DNA of 64,000 nt, from NCBI RefSeq assembly GCF_030272615.1, contig NC_081412.1:138016747-138080746 (forward strand), read 5' to 3'. Shown here piece by piece: positions 11,222 through 23,800 of this stretch. Position 1 is the first letter of the stretch; every line of letters starts with the position of its first letter. Source of the DNA: Cryptomeria japonica (lineage: Eukaryota; Streptophyta; Pinopsida; Cupressales; Cupressaceae). Made by a program: the position numbers and the translations under genes. A model generated the notes under the pieces. That model searched no databases, had not been told where the DNA came from, and worked only from the letters and a program-made list of their open reading frames with translations.

Positions 11222-12385
11222 TCGTGTGAGTGGTTCCCCAGACCATGGGCATTGATACCACGGTTGGCACAGGCTGACCTAGATATTATTGAAAGATGTG
11301 GCTTGTCGTCTTTATTAGATATGCTTCAGTTTATTGTCAATCGGGGTTTACTTACAGCGCTCGCAGAGTGATGGCATAGTGATACGAACACCTTCCACTT
11401 TGCCATAGGTGAGATGATGGTGACTCCTAAGGACAATTACAGGATATTGCGAATTCCCATAGTAGGTACATTATTGCCTTATGAGTAGACAGAGGAGGGC
11501 GGGACAAAGGCACTGGGTCACATATTTCATGATGAGATAGTGTATGGATATGAGATCCCTTGGCAGGAGTTCTTGGATTTGGACTATGCGCCTCTTCCGT
11601 CAGTACTAGTAGGTTTTATAGGTGGATTTCTATGTCCTGATCGTAGATCAAAGGGATTTTCCGTAGGTTGGGGATTGGTGCTAGAGGAGATGATGACATA
11701 GGGCCATAGGTTTGCATGGGGATCGGCTATGCTAGCCCATTTGTATAGGGACTTACATGAGGTGGTATATTTGGGTTATGATAGTTTGTCAGCTAGCATG
11801 ACACTTCTACAGGTATGGTGCTGGGAGCACATTCTAGTAGCTAGGCCACTGGTGGATCGAGACAGGCTTGTTGGGTGGGCATATGCATACGGATACAAGG
11901 GGCTAGTTGTCTAGCAAAAGCTTGACAAACTTGAGCATTGGAAGAGGGTATTGGACGACATTGACATAGTCATCTGGCGATCATATACAGATTGTGAGGT
12001 ATGGGCTGAGGATGGGCTAGAGATGCTATATGTTTTTATGAGTCAGTTTTTGATAGGGCGGATGCCCTTTGTGATCGAGAGATTTCAAGTTGCCAGAGTT
12101 TTGTGGCAGTATGGGCGGCAGCAGGGGATACCACAGGGGACCTGCTTGTATGTGCGTTGGAGACAGGATATACCAGATTGGGGTCCGACTATTGATAGTG
12201 GAGTGGCTGTAGAGGAGTTTTCCAGCTTAGCGGGCTAGATATGGGACTATGCTCCTGAGATATTAGATGTTGGGATAACACATGAGTTTGTTGGTTTGTT
12301 CGTAGCTCGTGCTATGGCTAGGATATCATATCCTGAGGAGATGAGACCTGCCTTTGATGATGAAAAGGATGAGGTAGGGGGAGAT
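11222..12385 (+). pseudogene. Plant mobile domain (PMD) ORF, N-terminal part, antisense to the Tat element
   Basis: The frame runs from about 11222 to the LARD insertion at 12385, broken by one TGA and several TAG codons, with no frameshift needed. Recognisable PMD features (the domain of MAIN/MAIL1 and of many plant transposons) are the LLTALAE-stop-WHSDTNTFHF block at 11346-11400, the following GEMMVTPKDNYRILRIPI block, and LLQVWCWEHILVARP near 11802-11850. The ORF lies on the strand opposite to gag-pol, between integrase and the 3' LTR, and is convergent with pol. PMD proteins of plants act in silencing and gene expression; a role in the element's life cycle is inference. The N-terminus may lie on an upstream exon. 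Confidence 0.8.
12381..12385 (+). repeat. Target-site duplication GAGAT, left copy
   Basis: GAGAT here and at 25503-25507 flank the LARD exactly. Joining the flanks with one copy keeps the mobile-domain reading frame open across the junction. Confidence 0.93.
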
Positions 12386-14351
12386 TGTAATGCCCATACC
12401 CTAGTCGGACTTTTAAAACCCGTTTAACCTTGATTGACTTCCTATGTGGCATTCTTGAATGGTAGATTAACCGATATGCAATGTGTAGTTTAGATAATAT
12501 AAATAAATTGTGCATACTTATTATTGTGCTTTTGCATCGATTTTCGTGTAAATGTAATTGTTTCCTAACCCTTGAGATAAATCTTGAGCTAATGCCTTCA
12601 TTGAATATGTATATGTATATGCATGCTTGCATGAATTCATGGGTGCAGGAGATTGCAGGTACAACACCGCTTAGGGCAAGGTTTATCTCCTTTGGAATTT
12701 GCAAGGTTGAGTATGCTCCTTCATCTTTTGAATTCGGATTTAGTGGTCATATAACTCTCGTCTTGCCTTAGCCATGGTTAGGTGAGAATCGTGTGTGGGT
12801 TCGTGGGGCTTGCCTTTCATTGGGATGCATGTCGAGAGATTTGGAGGACTTCCTCAATTTGCGTGCCTTGCGCGAGGTAAGTGAGGTTTGTTATCCTAAG
12901 TATTAAATTCAAAATTAATGAGTAGGCGTACACAATAGTGATATAGGAATTTAAATAGGTAGCTTCTTTTATATGATTAATCATTAATTTAAGAGATTGC
13001 TTTAAATTGTTATTGTAGCAAGCTTAAGGTATTTAACTGGGGTTAGTGTGCTCATTTACGCATTTGTAATTTTTATGCATTTGTAGTTGAGAAATTTGAA
13101 TAAACAAGACTCTTGCATTAGATTAGTCATTTATTTAAAAATGTCACTTTATTATGTTATAGCGAGTTAATTTAATAGCTAATTTTAAAATAACGAATTT
13201 ATTGAGTTATGCGTTTTAGAAAGGAAAAATTTTAAAGTCATTTGAGAGATAGAATTAAATTACTCATTTTCCAATTTTGGAAGAAAAAGGGGTAAATTAT
13301 TATTATTTAAATGAAATTATTTTCTCTTTACTTGTTAAGTCGATATAGTATAAAAGTTTGATTTTTAGAAAGTTAAATTTATCAAATGCCTTACCCGGTC
13401 AATAGTTCCGAAATATAAAAGTAGGCCTAAAATGAATATTGAGGAATTAAAAATTTAACACTCAAAAAGAAATAGAAGCATTTTAATTTTAATAAGGAAA
13501 ACAAATAAGATGTAATAGAGAATGGAAAAGAATGACTCCCATTTGGATTTTCATTTATTTTATTTTAAAAATAAATGCCTAATTTTGAAATTGAAAATTA
13601 GGGCAAAGTTAGGGTTTTTCTTTTTAACCTAGTTTTGTAAACATTTTGGGGGTTCTTGGCCTTTGGTCTTTTTTTTGGAAAAACATGGTTTTTGCAAGGG
13701 AGATTTGGGGATTTTGGAGAGGGATGGAGATTTAGGGCAGCTGATTTGGGAGCTCTTCTTCATCAAAAATCTCTTCCCGGAATGCGTTTGGAGGTAGGAA
13801 TTTTAATCTACCCTTTTGTTTATTGTTATGCTCTCCATGAAATGCTGGAAAAAAATAGAAAGGAATGCTACCCATGAGTGTTTATTAAGATTTAGTTTTC
13901 AGTTGGTTGAAGGCTTGGTTATTCTTCAAGACTCTTCTATTTTGCTTTCTTTTGAAATTCATAATATTCTGGAAATAAAAAAAAAAGAAAGAGAGAAATG
14001 AAAAAAGGGAGAAATGGCTGTGACTGTGTTTGTTTTTCAAAAAATGGGGTTGCTAGAAAATACATTAAATTTGTGTTTTCAGACTGTGTTTTGGTGAGAT
14101 AATCATACATTTTGTTTGTATTACTTACATATATTGTTCCTTTTGTTTTAAAAAAAAAAAATATCTATATATATTCATTTAACAAATTGTGGACTGCACT
14201 CAGGCAGTTTTGGTCTGGGTTTTGGAATGGTAAAAAATTTGGATCTGGTACTGTTATTTTACCAGAGAGTGTTTTTAAAAATAAAATAAAACAAAATGAA
14301 AAAAAATATATATATAAAAAAAAAGCTGTTTTAAACCCCCCCCCCATGCTC

Positions 14352-14466
14352 GCTGGTAGCTACTGCTACCAGTTGGTAGCAGCGCTACAAGAGGTAGCGG
14401 ACTGCTACCAAATGGTAGCAGCGCTACCAAAGGTAGCAGCGCTACCAATGGTAGCTGGGCTGCCAG
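14352..14466 (+). repeat. Array of short palindromes in the LARD 5' LTR
   Basis: Units such as ggtagcagcgctacc and ggtagctactgctacc repeat, each self-complementary, after a run of C. The matching region of the 3' LTR (22775-22910) has about one extra unit of 21 bp, so the array changes length between copies. Confidence 0.8.
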
Positions 14467-14477
14467 GGGGGAAGGCC

Positions 14478-14495
14478 CACGTGGGTCTCCACGTG
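14478..14495. promoter_or_regulatory. Two G-box (CACGTG) palindromes in the LARD LTR
   Basis: CACGTG occurs at 14478-14483 and 14490-14495 and again at 22921-22926 and 22933-22938 in the other LTR. G-boxes bind plant bZIP and bHLH factors. Function here is inference from the motif and its paired spacing. Confidence 0.45.
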
Positions 14496-17058
14496 GGTAC
14501 CCTCCCACTCTTTATTTATTATTATTTTTTTAAATTAAAAAAAAAGTCTATCGTATTTTATTTTTAAATTATTTATTTATTTTTATTTATTTTATATAAT
14601 TGTTTTAAAAATAAATAAATGAATATGTGCTTATAAGATATAAAAAAATAAAAATAGAGAAGAATCATATTAACAAGTGAATTCAAGATTAGTATAAGGG
14701 ATTTACATTTAGTTCTTTGATATTATTCAATTTTAAATTCAGTTTCTTATACTATTAATCTTGGATTATTAATTAATATATTTGGACTTTAGGGAATCAA
14801 CATTAGTAAATCCATACTTGAATACAAGTTTTTTGTTAATATCATATTGGTTTCATCATGCTCAAGTTAACACTTATTTTTACATGGACTAAATAGTCAT
14901 GGTGGACTAATACGAATTTTTAAATAAAAGTTAAATTATCAAATCCATAAACTTGTTCGACATTAATGGTTAGACAGATATGGTAGATGAACACCTCTAC
15001 TAGATTATGCTTATGTAGGTTTAACTTTCTATAATAGAATTTGGTTATGGAATGGCTAGACTTGTTATGATAGTGGTTGGTTATAAGTCGGTTAAGCCCC
15101 ATAGTTAGGCTACCGTCAAGCAATAGAATCTAGGTTTGTTGTTTTCTTTTGGTTATAAATCAAGTTGACCCATTTTTAAAAGGGATAACTATGTAATGAT
15201 CAATCGGGGTAGATGTTGAATAGTGTATGTGTTCGCCTAAAGGGAAAAGTTGTAAAGACATGTAAATATGCAACCTTAACTATATTAAATGCCAGAGGGG
15301 TCTTGCAGTTGAGCAGACCCGGAGATGTAGCCCTTTAGGGGTGAACTCCAAGATCATATCTGTGTTGTGCGATGTTCTTTTAGCTTACTTTGTTTTGTGC
15401 TTTAAATTATCATGGATGGTTGTTATCTTGTATACGTGTATGATGGAAAATTAACGAATTTAAATCAATGCACAAAATCAGACATCTTGAGGAAAGTAGT
15501 AAATCAGATTCATAAGACATTGTAAATTATGTTTTTTGGCAAAGTATTTAAAATATGTTAATTTAAATTGCAATGGTGGAAAGAACCTTGCTAGAATACG
15601 TCATTGGATTAAATTGTTAATAAGCATGTTAATGGAATGAATGTAAAAGGGAAACAAAGTTAAAATTTATGTTACAATTCCTAGATTGAAATCTAAAGGA
15701 TGCACATCATATAAATATCTACTTTTTACCTTAGTAAATGAATCATGCCATGTTAATTATGTTCATTACATTGGACGAATTTGTTAAGTTATTTCACGCT
15801 TTAATCATAACCAAAAACCCTCACCAGATTAATTTGATAATCGTGTGGACTCAACTAGGCATCCATGTTGTGTATTGGATGGATATACTTAATAATTCAT
15901 GTTTTAAATATAATCAATAATCCTCACCAGAATTAATTTTAAAATTGGGTTATCTCAACTAGTCGTGCATATTTATAACCCCAATAAATGAATTTCTTCA
16001 TGATTGCTAAAAATGAACTGAATAGGGAAGGATTCAATTAGATGTTGATACATTAAATCTTAGTAAAAGTATCTCCCTCCTATTAACTTTGTTTATAAAA
16101 GAGGAGATGTGCAATAAGACAATTGTATTTTATTCTTAATAGAAGGACGTCACTATGATCTTAATATTCGAATCTCGAAATGATGAATATCATCTTGCTA
16201 ACTGTATCTTAAAGATAAAGGATGAACTCATGTGGCCCTAATACTTTTTCAACGTAACGATTTTAGCCATCTAGTAGTATTATTAAAACTTCAAATGAAT
16301 TCTATGGCTACTCACATTATACCTTTCATAAAAGAACTTCAACTCATTAGTTGGCTATGCATGGAAACAAATGAAGGGACCTCACTCTACTAATGGAAGT
16401 TTAACCCTTAAGAAACGGATTTTTCTTATTAACCATACTGTTTAATATTTTAAAAGAGATATCAAATGTGGGTGAATATTTTAAAATCAAATGAAGGAAT
16501 CCTCGTTTTATTAATCGTAGTTTAACCTTAAATGAATGAATCTCAATAGGCATATTTTTAAACATTAAAGGATGATGTCAAGTGTGGATGGTTATCTTAA
16601 AACCCTAATGAATGAACTTTGTTATATTTAAAGCGTTTGAACCTATTGGAGGCCTCTAAATGAAATGATGAATTTAAGTGCATGGAATAAATAACCCCTC
16701 AATGGCCTCCTTTCCACCCAAAGTAAATGAACGCTTCCTAAAGATATAAGGTGTTAAACCATTGAACACATATGTAATTAAGATCTATGCAACATCTCGT
16801 AATTAAGATATCCAGGTTAATGGATCTAATGACGCAAGTTGAGTTAGGTGTAAGGTTATGTAATTGCGTTGGGAAACCTCTTAGGATCATTTAGCCTTCC
16901 GCTGTGTTATCTAGTTAGAGATAACTTTGAGATAACTTCATACTATCTTAATATTGTAACTTGTCATTAACGCTCTTAATTATTATTTAAAAAAAAAAAT
17001 TACACTCTATTTGAGTGTTTTTAACTTAAACCCTTAGGGGTTTCTTGACGGGGCATTA

Positions 17059-17083
17059 CAACTTGGTATCAGAGCCCAAGTTG
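17059..17083 (+). other. LARD primer-binding site inside an inverted repeat
   Basis: TGGTATCAGAGC (17064-17075) sits between caacttgg and ccaagttg, an 8-bp perfect stem with a 9-base loop. The site matches initiator Met tRNA and marks the start of the interior. Confidence 0.88.
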
Positions 17084-19302
17084 CAACACTGGGATCTCTG
17101 GTTTCGCTTGTGCCCTTAGTTGTTGTGTGTGTGTCTATCTTATGTTGTATGCTTGTCCACCTTGATGTGAGGGTGTGATTTGACAAACCCTACTTGTGTG
17201 TAACGTGAGCGTTCACACCTTGTTTCACCTTAATGATGTGGGTGTTTTGTCTGCTTATTGAGGTCTTGGTCTATGACTTCCCTTACTTGAAAAGGATTCG
17301 TATGTACCTTCATTCTTGATTGTTTTACTCTTTTGACTAATCCATCTGGGTGAGTTGTTTATATCTTGAATCTAAAAGTACGAAACGTGCTTGTTTCTGG
17401 TTTTGATCTACCTTAATGATTGTCCACTTGAAAGACTAGTATGGCAAATGTTAGTTCTTATTATGTAGTACATTTAGTGATTATGACTCTTCCTCTTCTC
17501 TCTCTAGTAAATAGAAAGGATTTGATATGGATAATTATCTCTTATTTAAGTTTTCTTAATGCAAGAAAAAGGATGATATTTCTTGAGCCCTTGTGTAAAC
17601 CTCATAATGTTTTTGCGCTTTAGATTGTGTAAAGGAATGATTTGGGAGTTAATTTTTGGTTAATGATAGGAAATTGTATATTTGCATTAAAAGGTTCTCC
17701 ATGTGCTTGGTAGGAGTAATATAGTTAAATTTCATCTTAAGTAAGGTGCATTAATATGCGTATAGTTGATTTTGTGAAAACTGCTTGATGTGAAAAAGAA
17801 TACCAAAAGAGGGCATGTTGTAGTAGCTTCAAGAGTGAAGTAATGTGCTCCTCAAAAGATTGTTTTATGTGCTCATTCAACTAGTGTGATTTAGGACCTA
17901 TTAAGTGATGCACTTTTAACCTTGCTTTGGATATGGGTAATTGCCTTAGTATGTTTCGAAAGGAGTAAATAAGAGATTTGTTGATTTGTATGCACTAAAG
18001 GTGTAAAATCTAGTAGATAGCCCTTCGTTTACCTCCTTGTCGTATTATAAATTTTCAATGTTAGATTCTATGTGTTATTGTATTGTATTGTATTACGAAT
18101 AGTGATTGTGCTCTAGAAGACTTGTATTACAAAAAGAAAATTTGGTTATTTTGAATTCTTGTTCGGAAAACTAGAACATTATAGTGCAACAACAATGATT
18201 AGAAATGCCATGTTAGGAATTCTTTGACACCTTCCTAAAAGATAGCAAAATGAAAACTGTGCAACTCAGATGATAACTTATATCCGAGTATAGGGTGTGA
18301 TTTTGAAATTCTTGTGTATTCATAGGAAATAGTGATTTTCCAACTCTCTCCCTCCTCTTGTCTGAAATATAGGAATTGTTGTTTTTGAAACCACTATTTA
18401 GAATGCAGTGATTTAAGAAGAAATTTTGTTATAACGCATACGAAATTTTATGTTGCTTCGGGCTTCTAATTGAAAGGGGAACATTTTTCATCTTGAAAAG
18501 GGAAATTGCATAGTCAGTAATGTGAATGAAAATGCTTAGGGAATATTGAGAAAGATATCAGAGTGATGTTATTTCCTTGTGTAAATTTGAATTGTTGAAA
18601 ATTTCAGTACGTGGATCTAGAGTAAACTTTGTTTGGTGATTCATGTGTAAAGCATAATCAAACTTCCCTTAAGTATATGTTAGCATAATGTAAAGTACTC
18701 CCCGTAAATGTGACTAAACCAGTAATGGTGCTATTTTGTGTGTGTTGTGAGAAAACCCGTGCTTGTTTTGTGTGCCCATGGGGTGGTGAAGTAATCAACC
18801 ATGGGGAATATGTTTGTTTAGGAGTATGGGAAACCATACCTATCTATGTGATGTTGCTTATTTGTTTCCTTACTGAGTACCAACCCACGGGTTGTTGATA
18901 AGTCAGTATGTGAAGGGGTAGTAGTAGAAGTCACCATTCCTTGAATAGTATGAACAGCGTACGAGTAATGTCGACGCGAAGTGACTTTAGCTTCCCTATT
19001 TTGAGGAAAAGTATGGTTTTGTAACGAAACTATAACATAGGTGAACTCAATACTTCCCCTTGTGATGAACCGAATTACGAGGTTCATGTGTGCCAGCCTT
19101 ATTCCTATCCTTTATCTTGAGCATATAGATGATAGTTTTTGAGCATATTGTTGGATTCCATTGAAGCATTTGTTGCCTTGTCTTCATGAGAGGCATGGTA
19201 TTTTCTTACATAAGTTGCCAACTAACTGGTGTTGGTAGACTTGTGGGTAGACCTTAGCCATGTATACCTCTGGCTTACGGCGAGTATCCTGAGAGGAACA
19301 TC

Positions 19303-19560
19303 GCTATGCGGAGTGTGACCAGCGCGTGCCTTATCCGCGGGGTGCACTGCCATGCGGGATACGTCCATTGCGTGCTTTGTCCGCTTGGAGTATTGCCATG
19401 CCGTGCTGAGACACGATGCGGGATGTAGTAGACATTTCCATGCGGCCTACCGCTAGGAATTGGGTAGAGCCATGCCACGTGACGACGTGATGCGGGGTGA
19501 TGTCGAGGTGCACACTGCCATGCCATGTGGATGTGTGACTTGGCCACACCACATGATGAG
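19303..19560 (+). repeat. GC-rich imperfect 46-bp repeat in the LARD interior
   Basis: Units begin gccatgcgg or gctatgcgg at 19303, 19349, 19395 and about 19439, followed by degenerate copies to about 19560. Units one and two share gcgtgc and tccgc at the same offsets. This is the only GC-rich block in the interior. Confidence 0.6.
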
Positions 19561-20798
19561 CTACTAGGATAGCTAGACGATTGTTCCTTCCTTCCTCGTT
19601 GGTGGCTAGCTATTAGTCACATAGTGATGTAATGTGCACTTATGAATTTCGTTTATTTAGTTATTTATTTATTTTCTTGTGGGCTAGCAATTTATTTTAC
19701 TTTGACCTTGACAGTTTAGCCACGATCTTGCGATCTTGATTTTACTTGATTTGATGTTGCAAATCCGGAAATTTTTTTTTCTTGTTTTATTGTTGGAATT
19801 GACAATTATTATCTTTAATCTTTTGTACTTTGGTGGCTAGACCGATTTATCCTTTTTGTTTTCGTATGCTGGTCTTGTGTTGTAATGTGAATTCCTCTCC
19901 AAGAACATAGGAGATGGGCTTGGATGAGTGTATACGAGGAAGTAGACGCAAGGAACCTTGAGGATGGAGGTATGTGAGGCTGTGAAAACAGCTAGGATCC
20001 ACTACCTACCTATGAGCGGTGACTATCTCTTGGAGGCTAAACATCTTCCACAACAAGGGATATTCACGAGGGACTTGTATGGAAGGTAGCACTGCTATGG
20101 TGTACCCTAGCACCATCAAGCCCTCGAGTGAGATGTTGGATATTTGTTGATCATGTATTTATTCTGAGAGCAGGCATAGAGATGTGGATCATATATGTTA
20201 CCTTTGACCGAGCATTAAACATGCTCACATGTAGCCTATTGTGTTGTGCAAACCAGTCTTGTGGATGGATATTATGTGTAAATCATGGATTATATGGTAT
20301 TAACTTGTCACTATGTTATGGGGCATAGTCATTGGAAAGGTTCTTGTATGTCTAAAAAGTGTAAACAATTGAGTTCTTACATTGCTTTTATTTGACGAAA
20401 GTTAACTTGGTTGTAAAAAGAATTGATATGTGAAGCTAGTTCTATGCGATAAAATCTTGTGAAAGAGATGAATTGGTGAGAGAAATTGACCTTGAGAGAG
20501 CATATTTTCTTGTCATGTTTGATAAATGAGTATGATAACTGTGCTTATATATTTTAATTGCTTTAAATTTGGTGAAATAAAAAGGGAAAAGTCTCGTATC
20601 CTTGCTATGATTGAGTGTAAATTATAGAATATTTGAAGGTGTGAATGATGTTAGATGAATTTTTATTGATGAATAATGTTTTAAATTGTTGTCAAAATAG
20701 TTGTTTGTGCAAATTGATAATTGTTAATTGAGTTTAAGGACTAATAAGTGTTGCAGGACTCCCGTTTAACTTTGCGACTTCCAGGAGTAAGTCGGAAC

Positions 20799-20812
20799 CT
20801 AGGGGGGGAGAA
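20799..20812 (+). other. LARD polypurine tract
   Basis: The run tagggggggagaa stands directly before the 3' LTR, as expected for the plus-strand primer. Confidence 0.85.
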
Positions 20813-23800
20813 TGTAATGCCCATACCCTAGTCAGACTTTTAAAACCCGTTTAACCTTGATTGACTTCCTATGTAGCATTCTTGAATGGTAGATTAACCG
20901 ATATGCAATGTGTAGTTTAGATAATATAAATAAATTGTGCATACTTATTATTGTGCTTTTGCATCGATTTTCGTGTAAATGTAATTGTTTCCTAACCCTT
21001 GAGATAAATATTGAGCTAACGCCTTCATTGAATATGTATATGTATATGCATGCTTGTATGAATTCATGGGTGCAGGAGATTGCAGGCACAACACCGCTTA
21101 GGGCAAGGTTTATCTCCTTTGGAATTTGCAAGGTTGAGTATGCTCCTTCATCTTTTGAATTCGGATTTAGTGGTCATATAACTCTCGTCTTGCCTTAGCC
21201 ATGGTTAGGTGAGCATCGTGTGTGGGTTCGTGGGGCTTGCCTTTCATTGGGATGCGTGTTGAGAGATTTGGAGGACTTCCTCGATTTGCATGCCTTGCGC
21301 GAGGTAAGTGAGGTTTGTTATCCTAAGTATTAAATTCAAAATTAATGAGTAGGCGTACACAATAGTGATATAGGAATTTAAATAGGTAGCTTCTTTTATA
21401 TGATTAATCATTAATTTAAGAGATTGCTTTAAATTGTTATTGTAGCAAGCTTAAGGTATTTAACTGGGGTTAGTGTGCTCATTTATGCATTTGTAACTTT
21501 TATGCATTTGTAATTGAGAAATTTGGATAAACAAGACTCTTGCATTAGATTAGTCATTTATTTAAAAATGTCGCTTTATTATGTTATAGCGAGTTAATTT
21601 AATAGCTAATTTTAAAATAACGAATTTATTGAGTTATGCGTTTTAGAAAGTAAAAATTTTAAAGTCATTTGAGAGATAGAATTAAATTACTCATTTCGCA
21701 TTTTGGAAGAAAAAGGGGTAAATTATTATTATTTAAATGAAATTATTTTCTCTTTACTTGTTAAGTCGATATAGTATAAAAGTTTGATTTTTAGAAAGTT
21801 AAATTTATCAAATGCCTTACCCGGTCAATAGTTCCGAAATATAAAAGTAGGCCTAAAATGAATATTGAGGAATTAAAAATTTAAAACTCAAAAAGAAATA
21901 GAAGCATTTTAATTTTAATAAGGAAAACAAATAAGATGTAATAGAGAATGGAAAAGAATGACTCCCATTTGGATTTTCATTTATTTTATTTTAAAAATAA
22001 ATGCCTAATTTTGAAATTGAAAATTAGGGCAAAGTTAGGGTTTTTCTTTTTAATCTAGTTTTGTAAACATTTTGGGGGTTCTTGGCCTTTGGTCTTTTTT
22101 TTGGAAAAACATGGTTTTTGCAAGGGAGATTTGGGGATTTTGGAGAGGGATGGAGATTTAGGGCAGCTGATTTGGGAGCTCTTCTTCATCAAAAATCTCT
22201 TCCCGAAATGCGTTTGGAGGTAGGAATTTTAATCTACCCTTTTGTTTATTGTTATGCTCTCCATGAAATGCTGGAAAAAAATAGAAAGGAATGCTACCCA
22301 TGAGTGTTTATTAAGATTTAGTTTTCAGTTGGTTGAAGGCTTGGTTATTCTTCAAGACTCTTCTATTTTTCTTTCTTTTGAAATTCATAATATTCTGGAA
22401 ATAAAAAAAAAAGAAAGAGAGAAATGAAAAAAGGGAGAAATGGCTGTGACTGTGTTTGTTTTTCAAAAAATGGGTTGCTGGAAAATACGTTAAATTTGTG
22501 TTTTCAGACTGTGTTTTGGTGAGATAATCATACATTTTGTTTGTATTACTTACATATATTGTTCCTTTTGTTTTTAAAAAAAAAAATCTATATATATTCA
22601 TTTAACAAATTGTGGACTGCACTCAGGCAGTTTTGGTCTGGGTTTTGGAATGGTAAAAAATTTGGATCTGGTACTGTTATTTTACCAGAGAGTGTTTTTA
22701 AAAATAAAATAAAACAAAATGAAAAAAAATATATATAAAAAAAAAAAGCTGTTTTAAACCCCCCCCCATGCTCACTGGTAGCTACTGCTACCAGTTGGTA
22801 GCAGCGCTACAAGAGGTAGCGGACTGCTACCAAATGGTAGCAGCGCTACCAAAGGTAGCGGCCTACTACCATTTGGTAGTAGCGCTACCAATGGTAGCTG
22901 GGCTGCCAGGGGGGAGGGCCCACGTGGGTCTCCACGTGGGTACCCTCCCACTCTTTATTTTATTTTTATTTTTTAAATTAAAAAAAAAGTCTATCGTATT
23001 TTATTTTTAAATTATTTATTTATTTTTATTTATTTTATATAATTGTTTTAAAAATAAATAAATGAATATGTGCTTATAAGATATAAAAAAATAAAAATAG
23101 AGAAGAATCATATTAACAAGTGAATTCAAGATTAGTATAAGGGATTTACATTTAGTTCTTTGATATTATTCAATTTTAAATTCAGTTTCTTATACTATTA
23201 ATCTTGGATTATTAATTAATATATTTGGACTTTAGGGAATCAACATTAGTAAATCCATACTTGAATACAAGTTTTTTGTTAATATCATATTGGTTTCATC
23301 ATACTCAAGTTAACACTTATTTTTACATGGACTAAATAGTCATGGTGGACTAATACGAATTTTTAAATAAAAGTTAAATTATCAAATCCGTAAACTTGTT
23401 CGACATTAATGGTTAGACAGATATGGTAGACGAACACCTCTACCGGATTATGCTTATGTAGGTTTAACTTTCTATAATAGAATTTGGTTATGGAATGGCT
23501 AGACTTGTTATGATAGTGGTTGGTTATAAGTCGGTTAAGCCCCATAGTTAGGCTACCGTCAAGCAATAGAATCTAGGTTTGTTGTTTTCTTTTGGTTATA
23601 AATCAAGTTGACCCATTTTTAAAAGGGATAACTATGTAATGATCAATCGGGGTAGATGTTGAATAGTGTATGTGTTCGCCTAAAGGGCAAAGTTGTAAAG
23701 ACATGTAAATATGTAACCTTAACTATATTAAATGCCAGAGGGGTCTTGCAGTTGAGCAGACCCGGAGATGTAGCCCTTTAGGGGTGAACTCCAAGATCAT

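Larger units (their letters stand above)
12386..17060 (+). repeat. LARD 5' LTR (4,675 bp)
   Basis: Starts TGTAATGCCC and ends GGGCATTACA. AT-rich with poly-A and poly-T runs, an array of small palindromes at 14352-14466 and a pair of CACGTG sites at 14478-14483 and 14490-14495. Short ORFs appear twice in the window only because the LTR is duplicated. No protein is supported. Confidence 0.92.
17061..20812 (+). other. LARD internal domain, non-coding
   Basis: The 3.75 kb contain no frame longer than about 90 codons and no retroelement motif on either strand. Most is AT-rich. A GC-rich repeated island lies at 19303-19560. LARD interiors are thought to persist for RNA packaging and dimerisation rather than coding; that is family knowledge, not shown here. 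Confidence 0.8.

Noticed and set aside
12481-12771. A 96-codon ORF present again at 20908-21198
   Set aside because: It is duplicated only because both copies lie in the LARD LTRs. It has no domain, and its changes do not favour coding.
14112-14567. ORF across the palindrome array, and its copy near 22768
   Set aside because: The repeated peptide (VAALP type) is a translation of the hairpin minisatellite, and frames differ between copies.
19275-19552. His/Pro-rich minus-strand ORFs
   Set aside because: Produced by the GC-rich 46-bp repeat; two overlapping frames show the same kind of composition.
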